Positions 58,077-64,000 of a stretch of 64,000 nucleotides of DNA are shown here, in pieces. The position numbers and the translations under genes were made by a program. Source of the DNA: Polynucleobacter sp. UK-Gri1-W3 (lineage in GTDB: Bacteria > Pseudomonadota > Gammaproteobacteria > Burkholderiales > Burkholderiaceae); assembly GCF_018881595.1 (NCBI RefSeq), contig NZ_JACVQA010000006.1, positions 1-64,000 of the forward strand. Reading direction: 5' to 3'. Under the pieces are notes generated by a model. It searched no databases. It was not told where the DNA came from and saw only the letters and a list, made by a program, of their open reading frames with translations. Within the stretch, counting starts at the first letter, position 1, and every line of letters starts with the position of its first letter.

Positions 58077-58107
58077 TCGTGAGTCCTTTATAAAAAAGGA
58101 TTCACGA
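58077..58107. terminator. Hairpin between convergent rpoD and vapC
   Basis: TCGTGAGTCCTTT (58077-58089) pairs with AAAGGATTCACGA (58095-58107), 12 of 13 matching, with a 5-nt A/T loop. It covers the end of the vapC frame and may stop rpoD transcripts, but there is no strong T run. Confidence 0.5.
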
Positions 58108-58492
58108 TCTGCAGTCTCTTATCAATTACTTGCCGGTGCTGCATATCTTCTGAGTACAGTTTTTCGCATCCTGCTTGCAAAGCCGCAGCAATAATCATTG
58201 AATCATAGTGATGGTATCCATATCGCCTGGACACCATCAATCCAGTTTCAAAAGTATCTATATCAAGCGATCTTACGTTGAATGTAGACGTAAATAAATC
58301 TAAAAATTCATCCAGCTCACTATTAGATATTTTTATTTTTCTAATGCTAGCAGAAGTAAATTCATTAAGCACCTGAACGCTTATTACGTTCGATTGCTGT
58401 AAATTTTTAGTAACCCAGTCTGCTTTTTTAGTATCCGATGATAGTAAATAAAGTAGGGTATTGGTATCAAAAAATATCTTCTTAGCGTTCAT
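58088..58492 (-). CDS. vapC: PIN-domain ribonuclease toxin VapC
   Basis: The 134-residue protein is a PIN domain. The acidic Mg site is seen as FFDTNTLLYLL (Asp about 9), a Glu in SVQVLNEFTS (about 41) and the Asp/Ser region YHYDSMIIAAAL (about 99). VapC toxins cleave specific RNAs, often tRNA-fMet or rRNA loops; the target here is unknown. The start lies 8-11 nt inside the end of the antitoxin gene, the usual coupling. It sits directly after rpoD and before a tRNA gene, in a short accessory interval. Confidence 0.85.
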   Translation of the reverse strand: MNAKKIFFDTNTLLYLLSSDTKKADWVTKNLQQSNVISVQVLNEFTSASIRKIKISNSELDEFLDLFTSTFNVRSLDIDTFETGLMVSRRYGYHHYDSMIIAAALQAGCEKLYSEDMQHRQVIDKRLQIVNPFL

Positions 58493-58712
58493 TCAATTCA
58501 GATCTATCAAAGTGAAAATCAGCGGGCATGCGACCACGAAATTTTCTCAAACTTTGAAGCCTATCCTGCAAGGAAGGTTTCTTCTTAACTTGGAAATGCT
58601 TTTTATCCGCAACATGAACCTCAATGTCATCTCCTTCTTTTAGCTCTAAAAATTCGACCACTTGAGCTGGTAGACGAATGGCAAGGCTGTTCCCCCATTT
58701 TGATACGACCAT
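58482..58712 (-). CDS. vapB: AbrB/MazE-type antitoxin VapB
   Basis: The 76-residue protein starts MVVSKWGNSLAIRLPAQVVE, a swapped-hairpin AbrB DNA-binding domain, and ends in a basic/acidic tail that would wrap the toxin. The Shine-Dalgarno AAAGGAG lies 9 nt before ATG 58712; an ATG at 58721 abuts it, so 58712 is preferred. It should bind the palindrome at 58728-58755, repressing its own operon together with VapC. Confidence 0.8.
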   Translation of the reverse strand: MVVSKWGNSLAIRLPAQVVEFLELKEGDDIEVHVADKKHFQVKKKPSLQDRLQSLRKFRGRMPADFHFDRSELNER

Positions 58713-58727
58713 GATTTTCATCTCCTT

Positions 58728-58755
58728 TAGATATACATATAATAATGTATATCTA
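58728..58755. promoter_or_regulatory. vapBC operator palindrome
   Basis: A perfect 11-bp inverted repeat, arm TAGATATACAT at 58728-58738 and its complement at 58745-58755, separated by 6 bp, lies 16 bp upstream of the vapB start. The arms are A/T-rich and include possible -10 sequence. This is the expected place and form of an operator for VapB-VapC autoregulation. Confidence 0.7.
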
Positions 58756-58815
58756 AATAAAAACCAACAATTCAGCAAGTGCATACCAATCAATCATTTG
58801 AAGAGCCCCTTCAAT

Positions 58816-58821
58816 TACAAT
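58816..58821 (+). promoter_or_regulatory. -10 box upstream of the tRNA 5'-half copy
   Basis: TACAAT ends 10 bp before the first tRNA-like base at 58831. It would start a transcript that runs through the spare 5' half and the intact tRNA gene. No good -35 at 17 bp. Confidence 0.4.
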
Positions 58822-58830
58822 GAGTGCTTA

Positions 58831-58867
58831 GGGCCTATAGCTCAGTTGGTTAGAGCAGAGGACTCAT
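58831..58867 (+). pseudogene. Duplicate 5' half of tRNA-Ile(CAU), exactly one 5' exon
   Basis: These 37 bases are identical to the 5' exon of the intron-containing tRNA gene at 59063-59099, from the first acceptor base to the anticodon CAT. The shared block (58828-58868 with 59060-59100, about 41 bp) runs just one base past the 5' exon, so the duplication ends within a base of the exon-intron junction. No 3' half follows: the next bases diverge, so it cannot fold as a tRNA on its own. It has its own -10 box. Most simply it is the original 5' half left behind when a mobile element carrying its own copy joined to the original 3' half; see findings for a second possibility. Confidence 0.8.
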
Positions 58868-59062
58868 AAGAAAGAATCCCTAGGGGTCTTGTCGCAAAGA
58901 CCTCAATGATTTCAAGAGCTTAGTGGTGGTTAAGACATATAAAATTGCTTACACACCGCTTACACACCAAGGCAAAAACCGAGGTGTGTAGTAAATGTGG
59001 TTTTAGTGTGGTTTTAAGAAGTAAAACACCCGTCAAAAGGTGTGTAGTAAATGAAAGTTTTA
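58868..59062 (+). other. Spacer with GTGTGTA boxes between the two tRNA 5' halves
   Basis: These 195 bp hold no gene. They contain GCTTACACACC twice (58947-58957, 58958-58968), i.e. GGTGTGTAAGC on the minus strand, and GGTGTGTAGTAAATG twice on the plus strand (58983-58997 and 59039-59053), plus a GGGGTCTT/AAGACCTC hairpin near 58883-58904. Paired boxes in both orientations next to a tRNA copy look like arm sites of a tyrosine-recombinase attachment site. No integrase gene remains. Confidence 0.5.
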
Positions 59063-59355
59063 GGGCCTATAGCTCAGTTGGTTAGAGCAGAGGACTCATA
59101 GCGAAAGTTGTGCCTTATGCGTGGAAACTGCATAAGGGATGGTGTCAAATTCGGAGAAAGCTAAAGGTAGCCAAAAGCTGCACAAGCTAACGCCGAGCCA
59201 AGCTTCAGCGTGAAAGTGCTGTTGAAGGTGTAGAGACTAGACGGCACCCACCTAAGTTCAGAAATGAATACGGTGAAGGCATAGTCCAGGGAGTAGTGAA
59301 AGCTACACAAACCGGAATCCTTTGGTCCCAGGTTCAAGTCCTGGTAGGCCCACCA
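59063..59355 (+). tRNA. tRNA-Ile(CAU), interrupted by a group I intron
   Basis: The two exons, 59063-59099 and 59316-59355, join to a 77-nt tRNA with perfect acceptor pairing (GGGCCTA with TAGGCCC), an encoded CCA end and a 7-nt anticodon loop CTCATAA. The anticodon is CAU. The anticodon-stem sequence and loop resemble E. coli ileX and, from memory, the Azoarcus tRNA-Ile gene more than elongator tRNA-Met, so the tRNA is assigned to Ile, read as AUA after lysidine modification by TilS (not in the window). Initiator tRNA-Met is ruled out by the lack of its acceptor mismatch and GC triplet pattern. A terminator follows. Confidence 0.85.
59100..59315 (+). other. Group I self-splicing intron in the anticodon loop (216 nt)
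   Basis: The intron follows base 36 of the tRNA. P1: the anticodon CAU (59097-59099) pairs with the guide GUG (59110-59112) with U·G at the splice site, extended by AGC (59100-59102) with GUU (59107-59109) under a GAAA loop. P2: CCTTATGC (59113-59120) with GCATAAGG (59130-59137). P3: GGTG (59141-59144) with CACC (59245-59248). P7: GACTA (59235-59239) with TAGTC (59282-59286). P8: TTCA-GAAA-TGAA (59257-59268). It ends in G, as required. The order GGGATGGTGTCAAATTCGG and GTAGAGACTAGACGGCACCC is strongly Azoarcus-like from memory. There is no homing endonuclease frame. Confidence 0.93.
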
Positions 59356-59362
59356 GAAAAGC

Positions 59363-59400
59363 AAACCCTCATCAGAAATGGTGAGGGTTTTGTCTTTTAG
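59363..59400 (+). terminator. Terminator after the tRNA
   Basis: The stem AAACCCTCA (59363-59371) pairs with TGAGGGTTT (59382-59390), followed by a T-rich tail (TGTCTTTT). It ends the tRNA transcript and lies just before the convergent catR. Confidence 0.85.
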
Positions 59401-59405
59401 AGTTT

Positions 59406-60320
59406 TTAAAGTTCTTCTCTGGTGTATGGGATGCCTTCTTCATCGTAGATGCAATAAATTAAATCAAGCATTGCCTTAATTTCTTCAGACTTATCCATTG
59501 ATCTAGTGCTCATGATGATGGGGGAGTAGGCATGCTTTTCATTTAATTCTAGATAAACAACGTCATCACGTTTCATGCCCTGCAAGCTAAATGGAACAAT
59601 GGATACACCTTCGCCTGCAGCAACAAGGCCAATGGCTATTTGTAATTCTCGAACTTCAATAATCTTTTTGGGATGAACATCCCTTTCTTTGAAACCATTT
59701 AATACTTGGTCTGCGTAACTAGGACGGGGATTTTTTGGAAAGACAATGAGATATTCATCGGCTAAGTCTTTTAAGTTGATGGGCTTGTTTGATTTTGATA
59801 GTGAGTGCTCATAAGGAACTGCAGCAATGAGTTTTTCCTCCCTCAATACAATCCGTCTGATATTGGCGTCTTCATGACGTACTCTTCCAAAGCCAATATC
59901 AATCTTTCCATCTTTCAAAGCTTTGAGCTGTTCCATTGTTGTCATTTCATACATCCGCAATTCAATGGAATTAAATTTGGCTCGATATTTTCGAATAATT
60001 TTCGGAAGTTTTCCGTAGAGCGTTGATGCAACAAAACCGACATTCAGAATTCGGTTGATATTGCCAACCCGTTGAGTCATGGCCTTGAGCTCGCCAGTTC
60101 TAGCTAAAACCTGTTTGGCATGCTCATAGAAAAAGTTGCCCGCGTCTGTCAGCTTGAGGGGTCGAGAGTTCCTAACAAACAGAGTTACGCCCAACTCTTC
60201 TTCGAGTTGTTGGATCTGTCTGCTCAAGGGCGGCTGTGCAATGAACAGTTTTTCAGAAGCTCTAGTGAAGTTCTTTTCTTCTGCAACAGCAACAAAGTAG
60301 CGTAGGTGTCTTAATTCCAT
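59406..60320 (-). CDS. catR: LysR-type regulator of the catechol/benzoate genes
   Basis: The 304-residue protein has the LysR helix-turn-helix at the N-terminus (MELRHLRYFVAVAEEKNFTR, ASEKLFIAQPPLSRQIQQLE) and a two-lobe effector domain. The body matches the BenM/CatM/CatR group, which respond to muconate and sometimes benzoate. It is divergent from catB, as usual for catR, with 100 bp between the genes. It has a matching recognition site at 60325-60339. catR, benM and catM cannot be told apart by eye. Confidence 0.88.
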   Translation of the reverse strand: MELRHLRYFVAVAEEKNFTRASEKLFIAQPPLSRQIQQLEEELGVTLFVRNSRPLKLTDAGNFFYEHAKQVLARTGELKAMTQRVGNINRILNVGFVASTLYGKLPKIIRKYRAKFNSIELRMYEMTTMEQLKALKDGKIDIGFGRVRHEDANIRRIVLREEKLIAAVPYEHSLSKSNKPINLKDLADEYLIVFPKNPRPSYADQVLNGFKERDVHPKKIIEVRELQIAIGLVAAGEGVSIVPFSLQGMKRDDVVYLELNEKHAYSPIIMSTRSMDKSEEIKAMLDLIYCIYDEEGIPYTREEL

Positions 60321-60324
60321 ATGT

Positions 60325-60350
60325 ATACCTTTTAAGTATCAAAAGGATAC
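60325..60350. promoter_or_regulatory. LysR operator, ATAC-N7-GTAT, between catR and catB
   Basis: ATAC (60325-60328), seven bases, GTAT (60336-60339) is exactly the BenM/CatM site 1 consensus. A second near-palindrome GTATC-N5-GATAC (60336-60350) overlaps it, so the region has inverted symmetry around AAGTATC. It lies 4 bp from the regulator start codon, hence likely autoregulation, and about 70-95 bp upstream of catB, the typical activating position. Confidence 0.75.
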
Positions 60351-60420
60351 CAAATCAGTCTTGGACTCGTCAAAAAGACCTGTTTAGAGTTCATTTATCG
60401 AAAAACTATACGAAATAGAT

Positions 60421-61566
60421 ATGATCAAATCAGTAGAAACCCTAATAGTTGATGTGCCGACTATCCGCCCACACAGGTTATCTGTGGCCACGATGAATGC
60501 CCAGGCTCTTGTTTTGGTGCGCATTCTTTGTAATGACGGTATTGAGGGATGGGGTGAGGCTACCACTATTGGTGGCTTGAACTACGGTGAAGAAAGTCCT
60601 GAGAGTATCAAGATAAACATTGATACCTATTTTGCTCCGCTCATTATTGGGATGAAGGCTGACCAGGTTGCTAAGGTCATGCATAAGTTGCGTACCACTA
60701 TTCAAGGTAACCGTTTTGCAAAATGCGCAATTGAAACTGCGTTATTGGATGCACAAGGCAAGCGTTTAGGCATTCCAGTTAGTGAATTGCTTGGCGGTCG
60801 AGTTCGCGATCAGTTGCCTGTAGCTTGGACTCTAGCAAGCGGTAGTACTGATAAAGATATCGCTGAAGCGGAGAAGATGATTGCACTGCGCCGTCACAAT
60901 ATCTTCAAATTAAAGATTGGCTTACGTTCAGTCCAAGCTGACGTAGAGCATGTCTTGGCAATCAAAAAAGCACTGGGCCCAGATATTAGTGTTCGTGTAG
61001 ACATAAACCAGGCTTGGAGCGAGTTAAATGCTGTTAAAGGTATAGCTTCACTTCAGGCAGGTGGAATTGATTTAATTGAACAGCCAGTTAAAGCAATTCA
61101 TAAAGCCAGCATGGCTCGCCTGACCAATCAATTTGATGTTGCCATCATGGCCGATGAGGCATTGCATGGTCCTAGTGATGCATTAGAGCTTGCCAATAAA
61201 TATGCAGCAGATGTATTCGCTGTGAAGATTAATCAATCCGGCGGCTTGTTTCCAGCGCTTCAAGTAGCAACTATTGCTGAGCTGTCTGGTATCAGCTTGT
61301 ATGGTGGAACCATGCTTGAGGGTGCAGTAGGAACTGCTGCCTCTGCCCACGTATTTTCAACATTCAATGACCTTGCCTTCGGCACAGAGTTATTTGGACC
61401 CTTATTGCTTACTGAGGAAATCTTGGTTGAGTCACTGGTCTACAAGGATTTCAGCTTGCAAGTACCAACTGGCCCAGGCCTTGGTATCCAGCTCGATATA
61501 GAAAAAATAAATTATTTAAAGCGTCAACAAGGTCATTCCGATCAAGTTGATTTGATAACTGCCTAA
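60421..61566 (+). CDS. catB: Muconate cycloisomerase
   Basis: CatB turns cis,cis-muconate into muconolactone in the ortho branch of the beta-ketoadipate pathway. The 381-residue protein is an enolase-superfamily enzyme: the Lys-x-Lys pair is FKLKIG (about 163), metal ligands are VRVDINQAW (Asp about 198), LIEQPV (Glu about 224) and MADEAL (Asp about 249), and the second catalytic Lys is in AVKINQSG (about 273). catC follows after 12 bp. Confidence 0.94.
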   Translation: MIKSVETLIVDVPTIRPHRLSVATMNAQALVLVRILCNDGIEGWGEATTIGGLNYGEESPESIKINIDTYFAPLIIGMKADQVAKVMHKLRTTIQGNRFAKCAIETALLDAQGKRLGIPVSELLGGRVRDQLPVAWTLASGSTDKDIAEAEKMIALRRHNIFKLKIGLRSVQADVEHVLAIKKALGPDISVRVDINQAWSELNAVKGIASLQAGGIDLIEQPVKAIHKASMARLTNQFDVAIMADEALHGPSDALELANKYAADVFAVKINQSGGLFPALQVATIAELSGISLYGGTMLEGAVGTAASAHVFSTFNDLAFGTELFGPLLLTEEILVESLVYKDFSLQVPTGPGLGIQLDIEKINYLKRQQGHSDQVDLITA

Positions 61567-61578
61567 ATAGGAGACAGC

Positions 61579-61869
61579 ATGTTATTTCACGTACGTATGA
61601 ATGTAAATTTGCCACCGGACATGCCGGTAGCAGAAGCGACAGCCTTAAAGACAAAAGAAAAAGAGATTGCACAAGGCTTGCAATCATCTGGCAAGTGGCG
61701 TCACTTATGGCGTATTGCAGGTCAGTACGCAAATATCAGCATTTTTGATGTTGAGAGCGTAGAGGAGTTGCATACAGCAATTTCCACACTGCCACTCTTC
61801 CCATATATGCAAATTGAAGTAATGCCTTTATGTAGACATCCATCTTCTATAAGAGGAGATGACAGTTAA
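61579..61869 (+). CDS. catC: Muconolactone delta-isomerase
   Basis: CatC isomerises muconolactone to beta-ketoadipate enol-lactone. The 96-residue protein has the normal length and pattern: MLFHVRMNVNLPPDMP at the N-terminus, ALKTKEKEIAQGLQSSGKW, the LWRIAGQYANISIFDVES segment and LPLFPYMQIEVMPLCRHPS at the end. It lies between catB and catA in one run. It is a decamer in known cases. Confidence 0.95.
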   Translation: MLFHVRMNVNLPPDMPVAEATALKTKEKEIAQGLQSSGKWRHLWRIAGQYANISIFDVESVEELHTAISTLPLFPYMQIEVMPLCRHPSSIRGDDS

Positions 61870-61935
61870 TCCATTGAAAACTCAACTCAACAACATTGAA
61901 ATTTAGTAAATCAAATTAATTATTAAGGATACAAA

Positions 61936-62856
61936 ATGAAACATACAGAAATTGAAAAATTAGCAAAAGAATGGATCGTAGATGCAGCGGATTCTCCTGC
62001 CAATCCGCGAGTTCAGGCAATTACTCTTCGCCTGGTGACTGATTTATGCAAAGCGATTGAAGACTTAGATATCACCCCAACAGAGTTTTGGAAAGGTTTA
62101 GAGTATTTCTCAGAAGCCGGTGCCCGTAATGAATTGGGTCTTTTAGCCCCCGGTATTGGTCTAGAGCGCTTCTTAGATATACGTTCCGATGAGGCTGATG
62201 AGAAGGCTGGCCTGGCAGGCGGAACTCCCCGCACAATTGAAGGCCCTTTGTATGTTGCCGGCGCTCCAGAGTCTAAAGGTTTTGCTCGAATGGATGATGG
62301 CTCTGAAGTGGATAAAGCTGATCCACTGTTTATGCAGGGCACAGTTTTTGGCGCGGATGGTAAGCCATTAGCTAATGCAAAGGTGGAAATGTGGCATGCC
62401 AATACATTGGGTGGCTATTCATTCTTTGACAAGACTCAGCCTGCGTATAACTTACGTCGCACGATCATCACTGATGAGAATGGTCGTTATGCCATGCAAA
62501 GTATCGTGCCAAATGGTTACGGATGCCCTCCGGATGGGTCTACCCAAGCATTATTGAATCTATTGGGTCGCCATGGCCAGCGTCCGGCGCACGTGCACTA
62601 TTTTGTGACGGCACCTGGTCATAGAAAGTTAACTACTCAAATCAATATTGATGGTGACAAGTACCTCTGGGATGACTTCGCTTTTGCTAGTCGTGAAGGT
62701 TTGGTACCGCCACTAGTTCGTGTAAGTGATCCAGCTGAAATGAAGGCAAAAGGTGTGCGTAAGCCTTATGTATCCATTGATTTTGATCTTCATTTAGTGG
62801 TTGAGAAGCCTGGAGCTGCTTCAGGAATTGTTGATAGAGCCCACTTCGCTGCGTAA
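61936..62856 (+). CDS. catA: Catechol 1,2-dioxygenase
   Basis: CatA cleaves catechol between the hydroxyls to cis,cis-muconate (intradiol). The 306-residue enzyme has its non-heme iron ligands as Tyr in GGYSFF, Tyr in NGYGCP, and the His pair in PAHVHYF; spacing between the second Tyr and the first His is 24 residues as in Acinetobacter CatA. The helical N-terminal linker domain precedes GPLYVAGAPESKGFARMDDG. AAGGATACAAAATG carries the ribosome binding site. A hairpin lies between it and benA. Confidence 0.96.
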   Translation: MKHTEIEKLAKEWIVDAADSPANPRVQAITLRLVTDLCKAIEDLDITPTEFWKGLEYFSEAGARNELGLLAPGIGLERFLDIRSDEADEKAGLAGGTPRTIEGPLYVAGAPESKGFARMDDGSEVDKADPLFMQGTVFGADGKPLANAKVEMWHANTLGGYSFFDKTQPAYNLRRTIITDENGRYAMQSIVPNGYGCPPDGSTQALLNLLGRHGQRPAHVHYFVTAPGHRKLTTQINIDGDKYLWDDFAFASREGLVPPLVRVSDPAEMKAKGVRKPYVSIDFDLHLVVEKPGAASGIVDRAHFAA

Positions 62857-62865
62857 TTTGAATTT

Positions 62866-62881
62866 GGGGTGCTTGCACCCC
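62866..62881 (+). terminator. Hairpin between catA and benA
   Basis: GGGGTGC (62866-62872) pairs perfectly with GCACCCC (62875-62881), loop TT. It is followed by TTTC only, so it may be a weak terminator, attenuator or mRNA processing site between the catechol and benzoate parts. Confidence 0.45.
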
Positions 62882-62900
62882 TTTCATAAAGGATAAAAAA

Positions 62901-64000
62901 ATGATTCCAATTCATGTAGATAACAGTCCAAAACTCAAAAGCCTTGATGAATTTCTAGTCGAGGATAAAGAGAAGGGCGACTATCGCCTCCACCGTAGTG
63001 CATTTACCGATAAAGACTTATTTGAATTAGAGATGAAGCACATCTTTGAGGGTAATTGGATTTATTTGGCGCACGAAAGTCAAATCCCAAACATCAATGA
63101 TTACTACTCTACCTATATTGGTAGTCAGCCAATCTTCATTTCTCGTAATCGTCAGGGTGAACTGAATGCCATGATGAATGCTTGTAGCCATCGTGGCGCT
63201 CAGTTGTGTCGTCATAAGCGCGGCAACAAGGCTACTTTCACTTGCCCATTCCACGGCTGGACATTTAATAACAGCGGAAAGCTCTTGAAGGTAAAAGATC
63301 CAGAGGAGGCCGGCTACCCAGAGTGCTTTAACAAGGAAGGCTCACACGATCTCAAGAAGGTGCCTAAGTTTGAAAGCTATCGCGGCTTCTTATTTGGTAG
63401 CTTGAATGATGATGTTGCCCCTTTAAAGGACTTTTTGGGTGAAGCCGCCAAGATCATTGACATGATTGTGGATCAATCTGCTGATGGACTCGAAGTATTG
63501 AAGGGCGCTTCAACTTATACCTTTAACGGTAATTGGAAGCTTCAGGCAGAAAACGGTGCTGATGGTTATCACGTATCTGCTGTTCATTGGAATTACGCTG
63601 CAACTACCAACCATCGTAAAGAGCAAGAAGCAATTCGCGAGGACAACATCAAGGCGATGGATGCTGGTAAGTGGGGTAAGCAGGGTGGTGGCTTCTATTC
63701 ATTTGATCACGGCCATATGCTCCTCTGGACAAAGTGGGCTAATCCACAGGACCGGCCAAATTTCCCGAGGCACCAGGAATTTTCCGATAAGTTTGGCAAA
63801 CCAATTGCTGATTGGATGATTGAGCGCTCCAGAAATCTTTGCTTATATCCAAACGTGTATTTGATGGATCAGTTTGGCTCCCAAATTCGCGTGCTGCGCC
63901 CATTGGCTGTTGATAAAACTGAAGTCACTATCTACTGTATTGCTCCTAAAGGCGAATCAGCAGAAGCACGCTCTAGAAGAATCCGTCAATACGAAGACTT
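62901..64000 (+). CDS. benA: Benzoate 1,2-dioxygenase, large subunit (incomplete at window end)
   Basis: The visible 366 residues cover most of a ring-hydroxylating dioxygenase alpha subunit. The Rieske site is [10 protein letters not shown] with CPFHGW (about 93-118). The mononuclear iron site is [14 protein letters not shown] (about 217-230). The order cat genes then benA, and the BenA-type sequence, fit the enzyme that converts benzoate to a cis-diol, with benB, benC and benD expected to the right. ATG 62901 has AAAGGA 7-8 nt upstream. Toluate dioxygenase (XylX) is an alternative. Confidence 0.88.
   Translation, partial: MIPIHVDNSPKLKSLDEFLVEDKEKGDYRLHRSAFTDKDLFELEMKHIFEGNWIYLAHESQIPNINDYYSTYIGSQPIFISRNRQGELNAMMNACSHRGAQLCRHKRGNKATFTCPFHGWTFNNSGKLLKVKDPEEAGYPECFNKEGSHDLKKVPKFESYRGFLFGSLNDDVAPLKDFLGEAAKIIDMIVDQSADGLEVLKGASTYTFNGNWKLQAENGADGYHVSAVHWNYAATTNHRKEQEAIREDNIKAMDAGKWGKQGGGFYSFDHGHMLLWTKWANPQDRPNFPRHQEFSDKFGKPIADWMIERSRNLCLYPNVYLMDQFGSQIRVLRPLAVDKTEVTIYCIAPKGESAEARSRRIRQYED

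Noticed and set aside
58831..58890. A complete second tRNA gene starting at 58831
   Set aside because: After the CAT the sequence cannot form the anticodon stem, T arm or acceptor; only the 5' half is present.
59063..59355. Elongator tRNA-Met as the identity
   Set aside because: The anticodon is CAU, but the anticodon-stem/variable-loop pattern is closer to ileX-type tRNA-Ile(CAU) and, from memory, to the Azoarcus gene. A TilS-specific check would decide.
59161..59364. 67-residue minus-strand frame over the intron and tRNA 3' half
   Set aside because: It is explained by the ribozyme and tRNA; no homing endonuclease motif is present.

Overview
The window comes from the chromosome of a betaproteobacterium of the Burkholderiaceae, most likely Polynucleobacter or a close relative. 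This rests on several family-level impressions: the rpsU-yqeY-dnaG-rpoD order, a histone-like Lys/Ala/Pro extension on RpoD, the thrB / small secreted protein / polA neighbourhood, the purN-RNA methyltransferase pair, the compact genome, and a G+C content that looks moderate by eye, lower than in Burkholderia or Ralstonia. No database search was possible, so the genus is an inference.

Layout. 1-187 is the end of an IS3-type insertion sequence. 188-4.9 kb holds a secreted hydrolase, a DUF192 protein, a cold-shock protein and the clpS-clpA proteolysis pair. 5.0-11.0 kb is a minus-strand housekeeping run (dut, coaBC, lspA, ileS, ribF), facing purN and an RNA methyltransferase. 13.2-17.2 kb holds a desaturase, rpmB-rpmG, radC, an FKBP and ispH. 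17.2-22.0 kb is a complete branched-chain amino acid ABC transporter (livK-H-M-G-F). 22-29 kb holds argD, a flavin/iron-sulfur reductase, an epimerase-like protein, glnS and a tctBA transporter pair. 29-38.3 kb holds alaS, a TusA-like gene, galU, valS and uvrD. 38.3-47.1 kb holds thrB, polA, a dienelactone hydrolase, a ZIP transporter, a sulfurtransferase and an orphan Rieske oxygenase. 47.3-51.2 kb holds xseB-ispA-dxs and folE2. 51.3-58.1 kb holds tsaD and the macromolecular synthesis cluster rpsU-yqeY-dnaG-rpoD. 58.1-59.4 kb is an accessory interval. 59.4 kb to the end is a catechol/benzoate cluster: a LysR regulator divergent from catB-catC-catA, then the start of benA, which continues past the window.

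The most unusual part is 58.1-59.4 kb. It holds a VapBC toxin-antitoxin pair with a perfect palindromic operator. It also holds a tRNA-Ile(CAU) gene interrupted directly after its anticodon by a 216-nt group I intron that closely resembles, from memory, the Azoarcus tRNA-Ile intron. An exact extra copy of the tRNA 5' half, ending at the same CAU, lies 232 bp upstream. The spacer between the copies carries repeated GTGTGTA boxes and looks like the scar of an integrated element. Because both copies can feed the same 3' splice site, the locus has two candidate 5' exons that would give the same mature tRNA.

Functional links. Four aminoacyl-tRNA synthetases (Ile, Gln, Ala, Val) lie in the window with an isoleucine tRNA. 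ispH, ispA and dxs are three steps of the MEP/isoprenoid route. livKHMGF imports branched-chain amino acids. The cat/ben genes would convert benzoate to catechol and through the beta-ketoadipate pathway, under a LysR regulator next to a site matching the BenM/CatM consensus.
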